The notes: generated from the sequence alone by a model not told the origin. A stretch of 64,000 nucleotides of DNA from Sepiola atlantica (GCA_963556195.1 OY744517.1:149208882-149272881); one strand, 5' to 3'. Counted from the first letter of the stretch, positions 47,706 through 59,226 are shown. Numbers and translations: made by a program.

Positions 47706-47743
<38 letters not shown>
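47706..47743. repeat. (TA)n microsatellite
   Basis: About 38 bp. Confidence 0.95.
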
Positions 47744-47746
<3 letters not shown>

Positions 47747-47748
47747 CA

Positions 47749-48010
47749 AGAAATACCATATCCCGCCGCCTCACCATGCATCTTGTAAACTCTAGCTCAA
47801 TTTACCAACATCTACAAAAACATAACTGCCCTCCCTCTGATTTAAGACAAATTCTTGTTAATAACACAAAAATGATACATCCCGAAACCAATTAAAAAAA
47901 AATACTCGGGGGTATCTACATAAAAACATAACAACCTAAAATTAACAACATCACATATGAAACCAGTAGTAACATTTTAAAATGCTTAACGTAATGCGAT
48001 TTTGTTCTGC
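47749..48010 (+). pseudogene. Penelope-like element C-terminal remnant (plus)
   Basis: Open from (TA)n to a stop at about 47893. It reads ARNTISRRLTMHLVNSSSIY, QHLQKHNCPPSDLRQILVNN and TKMIHPETN; after the stop it continues as GGIYIKT...INNITYETSSNILKCL. This is the last part of a PLE GIY-YIG domain (SF..L..H......I..H......LR..L..NT......LQI.EALYIK...P.IN). 5'-truncated at the (TA)n. Confidence 0.7.
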
Positions 48011-48144
48011 GATGCCATCCAGCGTTGTTGAATTTAAAATCGCAAACGACTTCCTGGAACAATGCGGAACACGTTCTTTGCGCATTTCTCCACAGTCTTT
48101 TCAAAATTCTATTCTTTCTCCAGCATTTTTGTTCATTTTCTTTT

Positions 48145-48190
48145 GACACTTGAGGATGATTCGACGAAGAATCGAAAACGTTCGTGAAAC
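48145..48190 (+). ncRNA. Hammerhead-like motif 3' of PLE remnant
   Basis: TTGAGGA (48150-48156; C3 to U), perfect 5-bp stem II GAUUC/GAAUC, GAAA (48174-48177), ACG-UU-CGU as stem III. The cleavage-site U is G. Position 3' of the PLE coding remnant fits PLE organisation. Confidence 0.35.
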
Positions 48191-48300
48191 ATGTGAAACG
48201 TATGGAACATTTATTCACTTTTTTTGATTTTAAAAAGACCATCAGAAAAATTGAAAAAAAAAGAGGTATAATTGAACAGACGAATTCTGTTAATTGTTTT

Positions 48301-48303
<3 letters not shown>

Positions 48304-48350
<47 letters not shown>

Positions 48351-48363
48351 CATGTATATATAT
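48304..48363. repeat. (TA)n microsatellite
   Basis: About 60 bp with GTA/CAT interruptions. Confidence 0.95.
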
Positions 48364-48517
48364 CTAGGCAGCATCTTCTCTTGCAAGCAAGTATTGTTGA
48401 ATATAAGAGACAACTCATGTCTAGATATCCTTTGCTAGATCCTTTCAATAGTGCGAATAAGGATCTTAGATTCGGAAGTGGATTGGCTGATGAATTTGCC
48501 ATGATTTGCATTTGTCT

Positions 48518-48560
48518 TAAGTACTTTCGGACCCATCTGGGTCCATCTTCGGGGGAATGA
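48518..48560 (-). ncRNA. Hammerhead-like motif 3' of PLE remnant (minus)
   Basis: Minus strand CCGAAGA (48546-48552; U4 to C), a perfect 6-bp stem II GGACCC-AGAU-GGGUCC and GAAA (48525-48528). It is about 90 nt past the PLE coding remnant at 48640-48930 in the same orientation. One core change and weak stem I. Confidence 0.45.
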
Positions 48561-48639
48561 GGTTAATCAAGTCTGGACCATGTGTAGTATTTATAGAAGG
48601 TTTTTGGCGGGAATTATGTACTAAGTACGAAACTGTATC

Positions 48640-48930
48640 GGAGCTTTAAACATTTTAGAATATTATTACTGATATTAAAGTTAATTCTATTAATTAGTTT
48701 TTTTTTGTTTTTATATATAGAGCTTCAAATATATGGAGTTTTTGTTTGTTAGTACTAAATTCTAAGATTTTGGTATTTTCTACTAAGAGTTTTCTGAATT
48801 CCGTCTTGGGTGTCGACGTGATAGCGGGACTTTGTCTCCGTGCAGATCGACAGGAACCGTTCATAGCCTTTTGGCATGTAGAAGGTTTCGACGATAAAAG
48901 TCGGCGGATGAAAATGAATAAGAACATTTA
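48640..48930 (-). pseudogene. Penelope-like element C-terminal remnant (minus)
   Basis: Minus-strand frame ending near 48697: SPAITSTPKTEFRKLLVENT then KILEFSTNKQKLHIFEALYI and KTKKN. This is the same PLE C-terminal block as at 47749-48010, but a different lineage. Upstream frames (about 48985-48760) hold no clear RT motif. It converges with the plus-strand remnant. Confidence 0.7.
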
Positions 48931-49409
48931 GTATTGGGGCGAAGAAAAGGAACAGAAAGAAAAATGTGAAATAAGAACGAATCAAAGTGTCGTTTAAATT
49001 ATATGCATTTGTGTGATAAAGAATATTTTAATTAGTTTTGCAAAATATAAGTGTGCGTAAAGAAAAGAGAAGCCGGCAAAATGCTATGATTTTAAAAATA
49101 AACAACTGTTATTTGGAAGATTGATGTAGAGGGGGCAAAAATAAGCGCATATAAACAGACTTGATCAATTCAAATAGAACACTATTTATTGTTTCGCTAA
49201 GTGATGACAACGATTGCATTTCATGCAGAATAAAATTCGTTCAGAACAAACACAAATACATTTTTAAAAGCAGTTTACGCGGAACAATCGCGTATATAAA
49301 GGATGCGTAAGATATTTGAGGACATCTTTTTATATACTGTTAGAAATTACACTTAGAACCCGATGAAAATGACACCTCTACACATATAGTCATATTTTAT
49401 TTTGTAAAT
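48931..49409. other. Spacer, nothing recognised
   Basis: AT-rich. Confidence 0.5.
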
Positions 49410-49515
49410 GACGGCTAGGGAAGAAGTGTCATTCGGGGATAAGTGAGGACGAAATTTACTCGACATTAAAGTGCGTCCCCACCTACCCCCTAATGACACT
49501 TATTCCCTAGCCGGC
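49410..49515. repeat. Hairpin FB5, 42-bp arms
   Basis: CGGCTAGGGAAGAAGTGTCA (49412) and the inverse TGACACTTATTCCCTAGCCG (49494) with GGACG/CGTCC at the inner ends; 22-bp loop; about 85% complementary. Confidence 0.8.
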
Positions 49516-49977
49516 AGACTCTGATCCAGGTTAAAGTAGAACTTTTATTTTGCTGCATGTCATCCATGTTTTCAATTTTTCTTTTTCTTTTCTTCTTTTT
49601 CTTTTTCCCATCTTTTCCCATTTTAACATTTTGTAGCACGCGCTGATTTTTTTACTTAGTTACGCACACGTTACCAAAACATCCCGTTTTGCATCTTCTT
49701 TTTCCTATATTTTTGTCGTTATTCAATAAATTTTAAATCTTCACTTGTTCTGAAGACCAACGGTTATCACAACGAAACCGCTAAATCTATTGATTTATGA
49801 TTTCTTCTCGTGTTTAAATTCTTTTTCCTTTTGCCTTCTTCATACACATATAATTATACATATAAAGAAGGAATGGGCATAAAATAACGCAGTAATTACT
49901 TTTAAAAGTAGCGCCATTAATTAGTTTCGACTGTAAACCGTTTGTCAGATATATCTTTTATAATGCCTCCCTCTCTC
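49516..49977. other. Spacer with possible hammerhead remnant
   Basis: CTGAAGA...GAAAC near 49750-49780 lacks stable stems II and I. Otherwise T-rich. Confidence 0.35.
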
Positions 49978-50013
49978 TATATATATATATTTATATATAT
50001 ATATATATATATA

Positions 50014-50063
<50 letters not shown>

Positions 50064-50076
50064 AATATATATAAAT

Positions 50077-50167
<91 letters not shown>

Positions 50168-50478
50168 CATCAGAAGTGTACCTGATTTGTTTCTAACGAT
50201 TTTGTGCGTTTTTTTAACATTATGAACAAATGAAAGTAGTAATTGTTTAAAAATCTATGTAACAAGTTACGGAAACTTAAATAGCAAACCAACGATTTAT
50301 TTATGTCTGCATTTAGCTATACATACTTGTTTATTACTATATTTATTTCCAGCTAATAAAATGTAAAATCATTTTTCTTATTAAAGTATATTTATATATA
50401 TATATATATATGTATATATATTTATATATATATTATGTATATATGTATATTTGTATATTATATATATATATATGTATG

Positions 50479-50520
<42 letters not shown>
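49978..50520. repeat. (TA)n / TATAAATA microsatellites
   Basis: 49978-50162 mixes TATAAATA and TA units. A second block lies at 50392-50520, with unique DNA between. Confidence 0.95.
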
Positions 50521-50524
<4 letters not shown>

Positions 50525-51560
50525 GAGAGAGAGAGGGGAAGACAAAGAGGGAAGGGGAGAGGTGAATGCGAAATAGCAAAAGAGTTAAAGGCTAATGCAG
50601 ATGAACTGTTTATCTACTTTTCTATTTCAATAGATGAAAGCAAACGAGAAAGAAGAATAGATAATTATACAAAGAGTGAATGGCGGTGAAAAGATGAAAG
50701 ATACGGAGAGCAAAAGCTCACAGAATAGGAGAAAGTTCAAATCACAGGTAAAAAGAAGGATATAAAGAACAAGAAGAAAATGAATGTAAAGAAAAGACAA
50801 AGAGAGTTTAAGATCGAAGTTGAAATGAGACCGTAAGGAATCAATTAAGAAGAAATAAGAGAGGGGGAAAGAAGAGGAGAAGAAGAAAAGAAGAGAAAGG
50901 AAAAAACGATGTAGGATATGGAGGACACGTATAAGGAAATTGGGAAAGATGATATAGAAGAGAGATTGAAAGAGAACAAGGCTGAAGAGAATATGGCGTA
51001 GGATCAGGAGAAAGGGAATAAAGAAGAGAAGAGAGATATCATAGATGATTAGAGAAAATAAAATAAGAGAAGGGGGTTAAAGACGTAGGAAAAGAATAAT
51101 GGTTTAAGGAAGAAATGGGAACATAATCAAAGAATGACAGAGTATATTAGACAACATTGCGTAAGATTAGGAGAAAGGAGAAAAGGAAGGGGAGTAAGAC
51201 GAAGAAGACAACGAGAATGGAAGAGTAGACGTAGAGTTAGAGAGAGAAAGAAAGATAGAGAGATAACTAGATAGATAGAGAGAAGGGGAGAGAGAGAGAC
51301 TAATAAAGAAGAGAACTACTATATAAGAGAGAAGAATGAGAAAGAAGAAAGAAGAGGAAAAAAGAAAACCAATGCAAAAGACGAGAAAGCAGGTAAGTGG
51401 ACAAGAAAATCTTACGAAAAAAACGGAAGTAAGAGGAAAGATGTCGGAAAACATGGATCAGTAACGTTTATGGCATTAAGGATAACAAGGGAAGTGCACA
51501 AAATTTTTAAATAAAAAAAGAAATAGAAGAAAAAAACAAAAAGACAAAGAGAGAGAAAAA
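50521..51560 (+). repeat. ~1-kb purine-rich tract
   Basis: The plus strand is almost entirely A and G, with GAGA-, GAAGA- and AAAGAAG-type motifs, starting in a (GA)n. Open minus frames are rich in S, F and L for this reason. Confidence 0.85.
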
Positions 51561-51974
51561 ATGACATTTGAGGAAAAAAGAATAAATTAGTGCGTCTATT
51601 TTATAAAAAAAAGTAGTCAATTAAAACGATTACATCATCAAATATCCTGTGTGGAATAATGAAAACATTTTAGTGTCGGCGTCTACTGCGCGTTTGATGC
51701 AGATTCGCGGGAGAAAAAATTATTATTTCGCAGATGATTATGGGAAAAACCACAAACAAGAAATATAAAAATACAAAAAAATTAAAATTAAAAAGAAAAC
51801 TTGCAATTTTTTTATTTCTTGCTTTTAACAATCTTCCGCGAAAACTCCTCTAGAAACAATCGTTATTTAAAAAATAATCAATGTAATAATAGTAGTGTTA
51901 GATAACTACTCAGTGACGAAAATACATCTGATTAACTACTTTATCCATTGATATAAACACATCAGGACTACGTA

Positions 51975-51977
<3 letters not shown>
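51561..51977. other. AT-rich spacer
   Basis: Nothing recognised. Confidence 0.5.
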
Positions 51978-52027
<50 letters not shown>

Positions 52028-52042
52028 GTAGCCCCGATGTAT

Positions 52043-52118
<76 letters not shown>
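51978..52118. repeat. (TA)n microsatellites
   Basis: Two TA arrays separated by about 30 bp with a (TC)n. Confidence 0.95.
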
Positions 52119-52122
<4 letters not shown>

Positions 52123-52380
52123 TATGTTTTTAAAGGCTGAGAGCAATGCACATTCCGGGTAGGATTTAAGCTGGAAGGAACAAAAATAATAAATCGAATG
52201 CGAAATGTGACTTACTATTTATTTTTTCTTAAAATCTTACATAACAGCAAGTGTGGTGTTAGCTGTTTGTGTGATGTCCGGATGATTATAAAAATCATGA
52301 TGATTTATCATTTTTGTTCCTTCCAGCTTACATCTTACCCGTAATTTGCATTGCTTTCAGCATTTAAAAATATACTAATA
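52116..52380. repeat. Foldback FB6, ~78-bp arms
   Basis: 52117-52195 and 52302-52380 are inverted, about 88% complementary (shared AAGCTGGAAGGAACAAAAAT). The spacer is about 106 bp. The left arm abuts (TA)n. Confidence 0.85.
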
Positions 52381-53396
52381 CTATTCCTAGCTATGCTTCA
52401 AGCAAATTACCATTCTCTCTCTATATATATGTAGTAATAAAATATTACTTCTCGGAAGATGATGGACTTTTCCAGAGACTATACATAGAGTTACGACAAA
52501 GTGTCATAGATGTCATGGTGGCAGTCATTTGTACATTCTGTGTTGGTATGTATACTAGTCTAGCAGAAATTGGACCACTTTGGTCGCTTTTTATCTGTCG
52601 GGCTGAAGTATTGTCTTGAGTAGACCTAGGAGGTTATCTTACCAGACCTTTCTTTCCCTCTTTAGTGTGGATTTAGTTTATTTCTAACTGTCTAAGACAA
52701 TGCTGATGGGGCTGCCCAGACTCTTTAAAATAGGGCCGCTGACTTGATTCTCACCACCTTCCGGTCGTGTGTCACATCTTTCTGTGGTTAGAATGAAGTA
52801 AATACGGTTATAGCGGCAGTCATTAATGGTAGTTACACCTATCGTATCGGACGCAGACATTCAGTAACATACTAGACTGTACTTCAATCAATACACTCTT
52901 GTAAATATTCCTCTGTGTTGTCTTAATTGTTATTGGCCATTCAAAATCACAACAATAATTACACATAAATGCCCACTCATATACACATACCAGAAAAATC
53001 TAATGTATACGATCTGATAATATTTGAAAACATCTCATGAAACAAAATCCTCGGAGTTCCTGAAAATTCATTCGAGACAAAGAACCAGTAATTAAATGGA
53101 AAATATTTTAAAAGGGCAAGACATGTATATCTTTTAAATCCACGTGTTTATATTTTAATCGGAAACTTGCAATTAAAAGATTCAAGGAAGGTGACAAATT
53201 ACTTAATGTAAGACAGAAAACCACACTTTTTAATGCAAGCATTTCGAAGAAAATACACTTAGCTGATTTTAAACAAGTACTAGTTTCCCACAAAGGATAT
53301 ATGAAAAAATATCTGAAAAAAACTATACTCCCTACCCGCAGTGGAAACATGTATGAACATATGTAGCCAATAATGTCTGTATGAATAAAAACATTA
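52381..53396. other. Unassigned spacer
   Basis: 52430-52870 is of normal complexity but frame-broken on both strands, with no domain I recognise. The rest is AT-rich. Confidence 0.4.
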
Positions 53397-53492
53397 TACC
53401 CTCGCGGTGGTCAACGGAGGAACGCTCTTGACTACGAATCAGTGGCGATTTGTGATCGGAGTTCGGGACCGCTGACCGTTGAGAATTAACTT

Positions 53493-53537
53493 CCTGCACT
53501 GAAGATTGGGTTAGCATGAAACATCGATGTCTGTAGG
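53493..53537 (+). ncRNA. Hammerhead ribozyme, S4 copy 1
   Basis: Stem I CCTGCA (53493-53498) with TGTAGG (53532-53537), six pairs including a G-U; CTGAAGA (53499-53505); partly paired stem II; GAAA (53518-53521); stem III CAU/AUG; GUC ending at 53531. Core intact. Confidence 0.72.
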
Positions 53538-53665
53538 TAATACATAATTAATATTTATTTATAAATATTATATATATATATGGTATACATTTTTATTTAT
53601 GCAAATAATTTTGGATAATATATGAATATATATAGCCATTAATGTTTGTATAAATGCGAAAATAT

Positions 53666-53716
<51 letters not shown>

Positions 53717-53786
53717 TCTCTTTACTTGCGAATCAGTGGTGATTTGTAGTCGGAGTTCGCGCCCGTCGACCGTCGCGAACCAGCTT

Positions 53787-53831
53787 CCTGCACTGAAGAT
53801 TGCGTAAGCATGACACATCGATGTTTGTAGG
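53787..53831 (+). ncRNA. Hammerhead, S4 copy 2 (core mutated)
   Basis: Same stem I (CCTGCA/TGTAGG) and the best stem II of the three, UGC-GUAA-GCA with a GNRA loop. GAAA reads GACA at 53812-53815 and the cleavage triplet is GUU. Probably inactive. Confidence 0.6.
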
Positions 53832-54135
53832 TAATAAATAATTAATACTTATTCATAAATATTTTGTATAGCCCCCTTTACTAAGTCTGGACACTCTGAG
53901 TGAATTTAATAACAAGCAGTACTACTAGCTTCATTGTGAGATCCAACACGATTTGTTGTTGTTAAATCACTCTTCGCCCCTTGCTGTGAATACTCGCCGA
54001 CTTGATATTTATAAAGTTTAATTTCTCCTAACATCTGAGCTGATTTCTGGTGGCCAACCGGTAACTCTCCTTACTTGCGAATCAGTGGTGATTTGTAGTC
54101 TAAGTTCGCGCCCCTCGACCGCCGGGAATTAGCTT

Positions 54136-54180
54136 CCTGCACTGAAGATTTCGTAAGCATGAAACATCGATGTCTGTAAG
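54136..54180 (+). ncRNA. Hammerhead ribozyme, S4 copy 3
   Basis: CCTGCA (54136-54141) with TGTAAG (54175-54180), one mismatch; CTGAAGA (54142-54148); stem II weakened by U-C; GAAA (54161-54164); GUC ending at 54174. Core intact. Confidence 0.65.
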
Positions 54181-54466
54181 TAATAAATAATTAATATATA
54201 TTCATAAATATATATATATATATATATGTAGTATAAGTTTTTATTCATGCAACAATTTTGGCTACATAGGTGCATACATGTAAAACGTAATCTGATAAAG
54301 CTAGACTTTAAATAACGTCGTAGCTTAAACATTTATGCAAATATGTAGCCAAAATGTCTGAATAAATAGGAATTTATACAAAAATACAGTTCTGTTTAGT
54401 ATTGAGAATTATATTATAAACACCGTAGCTTCACATGATTAACAACTATGAACTAAAAACACTACA

Positions 54467-54469
<3 letters not shown>

Positions 54470-54528
<59 letters not shown>

Positions 54529-54724
54529 GTATATGTATATATATATTTATGTATATATATATATTATATATATATGTATATGTATATATATGTATATATT
54601 ATATAAATATATATATATATATATATATAAATATATATATATAAATATATATATATAATATATATATTATATATATATATATATGTATATGTATATATAT
54701 ATATAGGTATATATATATATATGA

Positions 54725-54764
<40 letters not shown>

Positions 54765-54790
54765 ATGTATATATATATATTTATTTATAT
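54470..54790. repeat. Long degenerate (TA)n tract
   Basis: About 320 bp of TA with GTA, AAATA and TTATA interruptions. Confidence 0.95.
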
Positions 54791-55279
54791 TATATTTTGT
54801 AAACTAGGAAAAATCCAGTTTAATATAAAAATAAAAAAACAGCATTCAAAATTAGTTTCTTTCTTATTTAAAAGATAGTTCGTTGGAAGCACTGGCCACT
54901 GCTTTATTAGAGAAAACGATTTTAGAATTAACATCCGTGCTTTGATCTTGTAGATTTACCTCGGAAACGAAAAAGTTTAGCTTATTTGACATAGGTATAT
55001 TCCATACTATATATATATTTTTTCATGTTGTTTCATGTTATGATTACGATATTGACAAATGGATGCAGTCAACTTTTGTTTTACGGAGACACATTACCGA
55101 TTGCTAGGGGACATGTTGTTCTCCTTAACCAGGAGCGTCTATATTTGTAACTTATAATTATCGACCGACACGTATGTCGCCGTTTCAAGGCTCATTAACG
55201 TGGCCGTTACTAGTGAGATTCTCCCGATGTAGGAGCATCACACTCATGAAATGGAACGTTTACTTCCAAGTGCTTAGCA
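54791..55279. other. Spacer, nothing recognised
   Basis: No supported feature. Confidence 0.5.
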
Positions 55280-55735
55280 AAAGGATCTCCGTAAACCGAT
55301 ATTTGGATACGTTCAGTCTTTAATATTGCAAAAACAATCGAGGAAAAAGAGAGTAGGTAGGGAATTTCAAACACAATCAATTCGAAGACAGAAGCTCTAA
55401 GAGTAGACAGCTTTCTCGTATCTGGGGACCCAAACAGTGAAGGAGTAGGACTTGCTTATTGTCGAATTGGTCGGGGGTATTTATGTTGCAGCAAGTACGT
55501 CGGAACATATTCGAATTAAGTGCTTATAACACAAACACAGTGATGAAACATTGCTGCGATCGAACAGAGGGTAGAGCTTGGAATACCGTCTAGTACCTAT
55601 TAGATTACAGATTTCTTTTTTGAACTCTATCTTAGAGGGAAAAACTAGCGGTTAATGCATTAGCCCAGTTATGGCCCGAATACTCCATGTGTAACAGAGA
55701 GTTAATAAAATAAAGACTGAGTTCAAATGGGACGC
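55280..55735 (-). pseudogene. CR1/jockey-like LINE ORF2 3' part, copy D1
   Basis: The minus strand reads SLYFINSLLHMEYSGHNWAN, ALTASFSL then DRVQKRNL, and further on frame-broken relatives of copies A-C. Strongly decayed. It is separated from D2 by about 300 bp with an unrelated sequence. Confidence 0.65.
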
Positions 55736-56036
55736 CGAATTGTCTTTTTTGGTCTTTTCACTACCAACAGTCCAAACACGCACGAGAACGACGCGACGTT
55801 TACAATCAAAGTTTTCGCCCAGAATTTGATTCTGTTTTTTCTTTTCTTTTTCTTCTTTCTTTTTCTCTTTAAACTCGACGTAGTCACAACGTCAACCTTT
55901 CATGCTCTTTTTTCCCCAGAGCAAAGTGTCTAAGCTTTTTATTACAACAAGAATTAGCCCATGCAAAACAAGGCTCATTTGCATACGTTTCTATTTGGTG
56001 ACTAGAACACTCTGGGTTCAATCCCAGATGGACAAT
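55736..56036 (+). repeat. Insert between two LINE pieces, possibly SINE
   Basis: CTGGGTTCAATCCCAGATGG (56009-56028) is a B-box-containing hairpin like a tRNA T-arm. Upstream is pyrimidine-rich. It sits between LINE segments D1 and D2, both broken near the same point of the ORF (YLYKATIRPCMEY region). Confidence 0.45.
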
Positions 56037-56530
56037 TCACGGTGCAACTTTCACTCTTTTCATTCTGGACCTGCATGATGGCTGCCACACCATGCATGAG
56101 CGAATAATGGCTGTGTAGAGATATAAGATACTGGCCGGTGCGAAAAGTTTTCTAGTCCAGTAGAGAGAGCCTATCTTCTTTGTATCAGACTTGGTAGTAT
56201 CTTCTATGTATTTGTTCCAATTCATTTTACATGTGAATGTTATGTCAGAGAGTTTGAATGTTGGACTCCTAGGTAGGGTGTTATTTGCTATGCAATCGGT
56301 GGTTTGAAAGGTTTCATATAATTTATAAAAGAAGGAAGCCTTTTCTTAGTAGCATTAAATGTAGCCATCCCATTTTGACACCATTCCATTACAGACTGGA
56401 GGTCACTTTGTAAGGATTCAGTCATTGCCTTGGATGTGTGTGCGTTCGTTTTGCCATCATTTCGATAATAGAGCATGGTATCATCAGCAAATATACCCAG
56501 TTCGGACGCAATTGCATCAGGAATAATAAA
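56037..56530 (-). pseudogene. CR1/jockey-like LINE RT palm and downstream, copy D2
   Basis: The minus strand reads IPDAIASELGIFADDTMLYY, with the catalytic FADD, then RNDGKTNAHTSKAMTESLQS and DLQSVMEWCQNGMATFNATK. After a stop and frame changes come YIEDTTKSDTKKIGSLYWTR and KLFAPASILYLYTAIIRSCM. It extends further 5' than copies A-C and is the only one with a visible RT active site. Confidence 0.85.
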
Positions 56531-57504
56531 GGTACAAGGATTAACTCTTGAAATACACCCACATTATTGCCATCTTGTTTAGTTGTACGGCCGCTGAGGA
56601 TTACCTGGATATTATTTTTTGCTCACAAACATCTGATTATATTAAATACTTGTCCAGTAATACCGTACGAATTAGTTTTAATGAGACCTTCATACTAGAC
56701 CTTGTAATAGGATTTGCATATATCAAGCGCTACCTCTCTAACTTACCTTGCTTTAACCAGTGTATAGTACATGTGTTTTGAGATGGTTACTTTAACCAGC
56801 GTCCGAATCGCTCCTGCTATGTATCTCTGACGAAGACCGGATGACAAAAGCGAAGAAACGTTGAAAAAAGTCATCATCCTCAAAATACAGTGGAAAATAG
56901 ATGTTTGAGTTAATTAAATCAGTCTTTAATTTATAAATTTATAAAAATAAATGCTTACTTTAAAAATATTTAAAAAATATTTGCACCACTATTTTGGTAC
57001 AGTTAAACATTTTTGTGAGATAATTTATTTGATATTCTCATACGAGAACACTGTTAGACCAAATATTTACTAAATGTATACCCAGTGTCCTAAAATGATG
57101 TAACTAGTAATGATTGAGCTTTTCAATATTAAATTATTTTAATTGGAAAACCTATTTTTTAGTGGTATTTCAGGTAAGCGACAACTGGGTGATTCAAGAG
57201 TTTTAAGATATATCGGATGATTTGTAAGTAGCTCCTTATATGAAATGCTTTTTATCTTTACTAAAATATAATTTTTACAAGAAATGACCATGATAACAAA
57301 ACATGCAATTCAATGTGAACGGTATAATTCGCCATCAGCTTATCAAGCCGCTATGGAATCGAAGCAACTTATATAACAAATAACACATGTTTTACTAAGT
57401 AGTCCCATTTATCAAAGCCAAAAATACACATGTGTTTATAAGATGGATTAATTGACAGCTTAACGTCGATGAATACTATTATAGGAGTGAAAATCTCTGG
57501 GATG
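56531..57504. other. Spacer, nothing firm
   Basis: CTGACGA at about 56827 followed by GAAGAAACG is a poor hammerhead-like string without stem II. AT-rich elsewhere. Confidence 0.4.
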
Positions 57505-57725
57505 TGACGGTGGTTGAGTGGGGATCGACACGGACTGAAGACCTGGGTGTTCCAAGTTTGAATCAAGTCTGTTCCACTTTCACTTAGGGATGTTGGCAGC
57601 CCTCTCGTAGTCCTCCCCGTAAGTACCCGATGTCTTTCCTGAAAGATTTCTAACTAGAAAAACACCAGGGAAACTAATGCAAACACCAGTATCATCTGAT
57701 TCACACGAAAGAAGAAGTGAACATC
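57505..57725 (+). repeat. tRNA(Ser)-like SINE, copy 3
   Basis: GGTGGTTGAGTGGGGATCGA (A-box), GACTGAAGACCTGGGTGT and AAGTTTGAATCAAG (decayed B-box) correspond to the copies at 28985 and 42235. The body differs after the head. Confidence 0.7.
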
Positions 57726-59170
57726 TCTGGTACAGCTTTAGTATGTGTTCGTATTAGTCGGAGATACGTCCTCGCCAATCAGTTCGACACTGATTTTGTT
57801 GCTGTACGAGAGAGGTATGGTTCTGTTCAGTTCAAAGAGGTCTACCCGCCTAGGCTCTGCCTTCTCATTGAGTAGAGGTTCATTTATTGATCATTGCCTG
57901 GGAAACCCATACCAGAGAATTGCGACGGGGATGTTAGGCTTTTTTGTAGGCCAGAGTACACTGCATGTCAAAACCCCATAAACCTTGTGTCTAATATATT
58001 GCAGAGTAAGTAAATTAACATATCACTCATTAAAAAATCATCAAACCCACTAAGCAGCTATTCTTTGGTATGAAAAATCGCTCATGAGCTGCAAAGAAAA
58101 CATAAAATAGGGAGCGGCAGAGTTCTAATTGTAGCGTACCCCATCATTCAATATATGGTCATGTAAACGATTGAAAAAATCAGATTTATTAAAATTTGTT
58201 TATATCCATTATTTAATTTTAGATTTCAATAAAGATTCGATTAATAGTAAGTAAACGAAACTAATTCAATTTGTATTTATCAAAGTTAGCTATAGGCAGG
58301 AAACACGCCCGGCTAAACGTCTCATCTGATATTTGTAAAATGCAGAATGTAATTACAAACACAAATCGAAAGGAAAAAAATCAAAAAAGAAAATATCGGT
58401 TTGTTATCGCTTCCATACCACACGAAGAATTCCCAAAATAGGATATAACCGAGAAAAACTGATTACAGTTGAATTACTATAATATAAGGGGGATAATTCA
58501 GTTTAATTGATTTTAAAGCTAGATGTTTTCCTATATAATTAAATGCATTTAAAATTATTTAATTCATGAGAGTACTATAAAACCGAGGCAGATTTCGATA
58601 AAATAAGTATATATAGTTATATCACATATTGTCTTATTCCATGTATATATTTTTATATTTTTATAATAATTTTTAGAAAATAATATTTCTTAAAGAAATA
58701 ATAAAAATGTATGATTAGAATGAACGAATGGGATATGTAGATTTTCTTGTGAACATTTCTATTTTGTTTAAAATGAATTTTTCATTCTTCCCTATAATGG
58801 AAATTCAACAAAAATATCCTGACATCATTTAAAATTGTTAGAGCAATTTTTACAAACTACAAACATTCGCATTCTACGCTTTTTGTCTGCACTGCGCATA
58901 TCCCGTTTCAAAAGGTTATTTTCATGTTTATAAAAAAATCTTTGATCGATTATTTTAAACATAAATCCAAAATCTCAGCTATAATTGTTGCTTCTTCATC
59001 ACACAGAAATGCATTTGATTATACTTGACTTCTGCAAACAGTTTTTTCTATTTGTTTTTTAATTTTTAAAATTTTTTTATAGGGATAATTACTTTTTGTT
59101 TTCAAATCGTCATCACACAATGACAAAAGGGAGATAACTTCTACTCGTGCAAATATGCTTCATAATGTTT
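57726..59170. other. AT-rich spacer
   Basis: About 1.4 kb with no feature I can support. Confidence 0.5.
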
Positions 59171-59173
59171 ACC

Positions 59174-59222
<49 letters not shown>
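59171..59222. repeat. (CT)n microsatellite
   Basis: About 52 bp. Confidence 0.95.

Positions 59223-59226
<4 letters not shown>

Larger units (their letters stand above)
53397..54190 (+). repeat. Three-copy array of tRNA-derived SINE + hammerhead (family S4)
   Basis: Heads at 53403 and 54048 carry A-boxes (TGGTCAACGGAGG, TGGCCAACCGGTAA); the head at 53717 is truncated by (TA)n. All share CGAATCAGTGG and a B-box (GAGTTCGGGACC; AGTTCGCGCCC). Each is followed by CTTCCTGCACTGAAGA and a hammerhead, with cores at 53499, 53793 and 54142 (steps 294 and 349 bp). Between units lie AT-rich tails that include inverted copies of a TTTTGGCTACAT-containing segment. Confidence 0.8.

Noticed and set aside
50158..50185. 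Minus-strand CTGATGA at the end of a (TA)n
   Set aside because: The next bases are TTTCATATATA; no GAAA or stem II.
53397..54190. CRISPR-like direct repeats
   Set aside because: Spacing is about 300 bp with AT-rich tails and tRNA-like heads; these are SINE copies.
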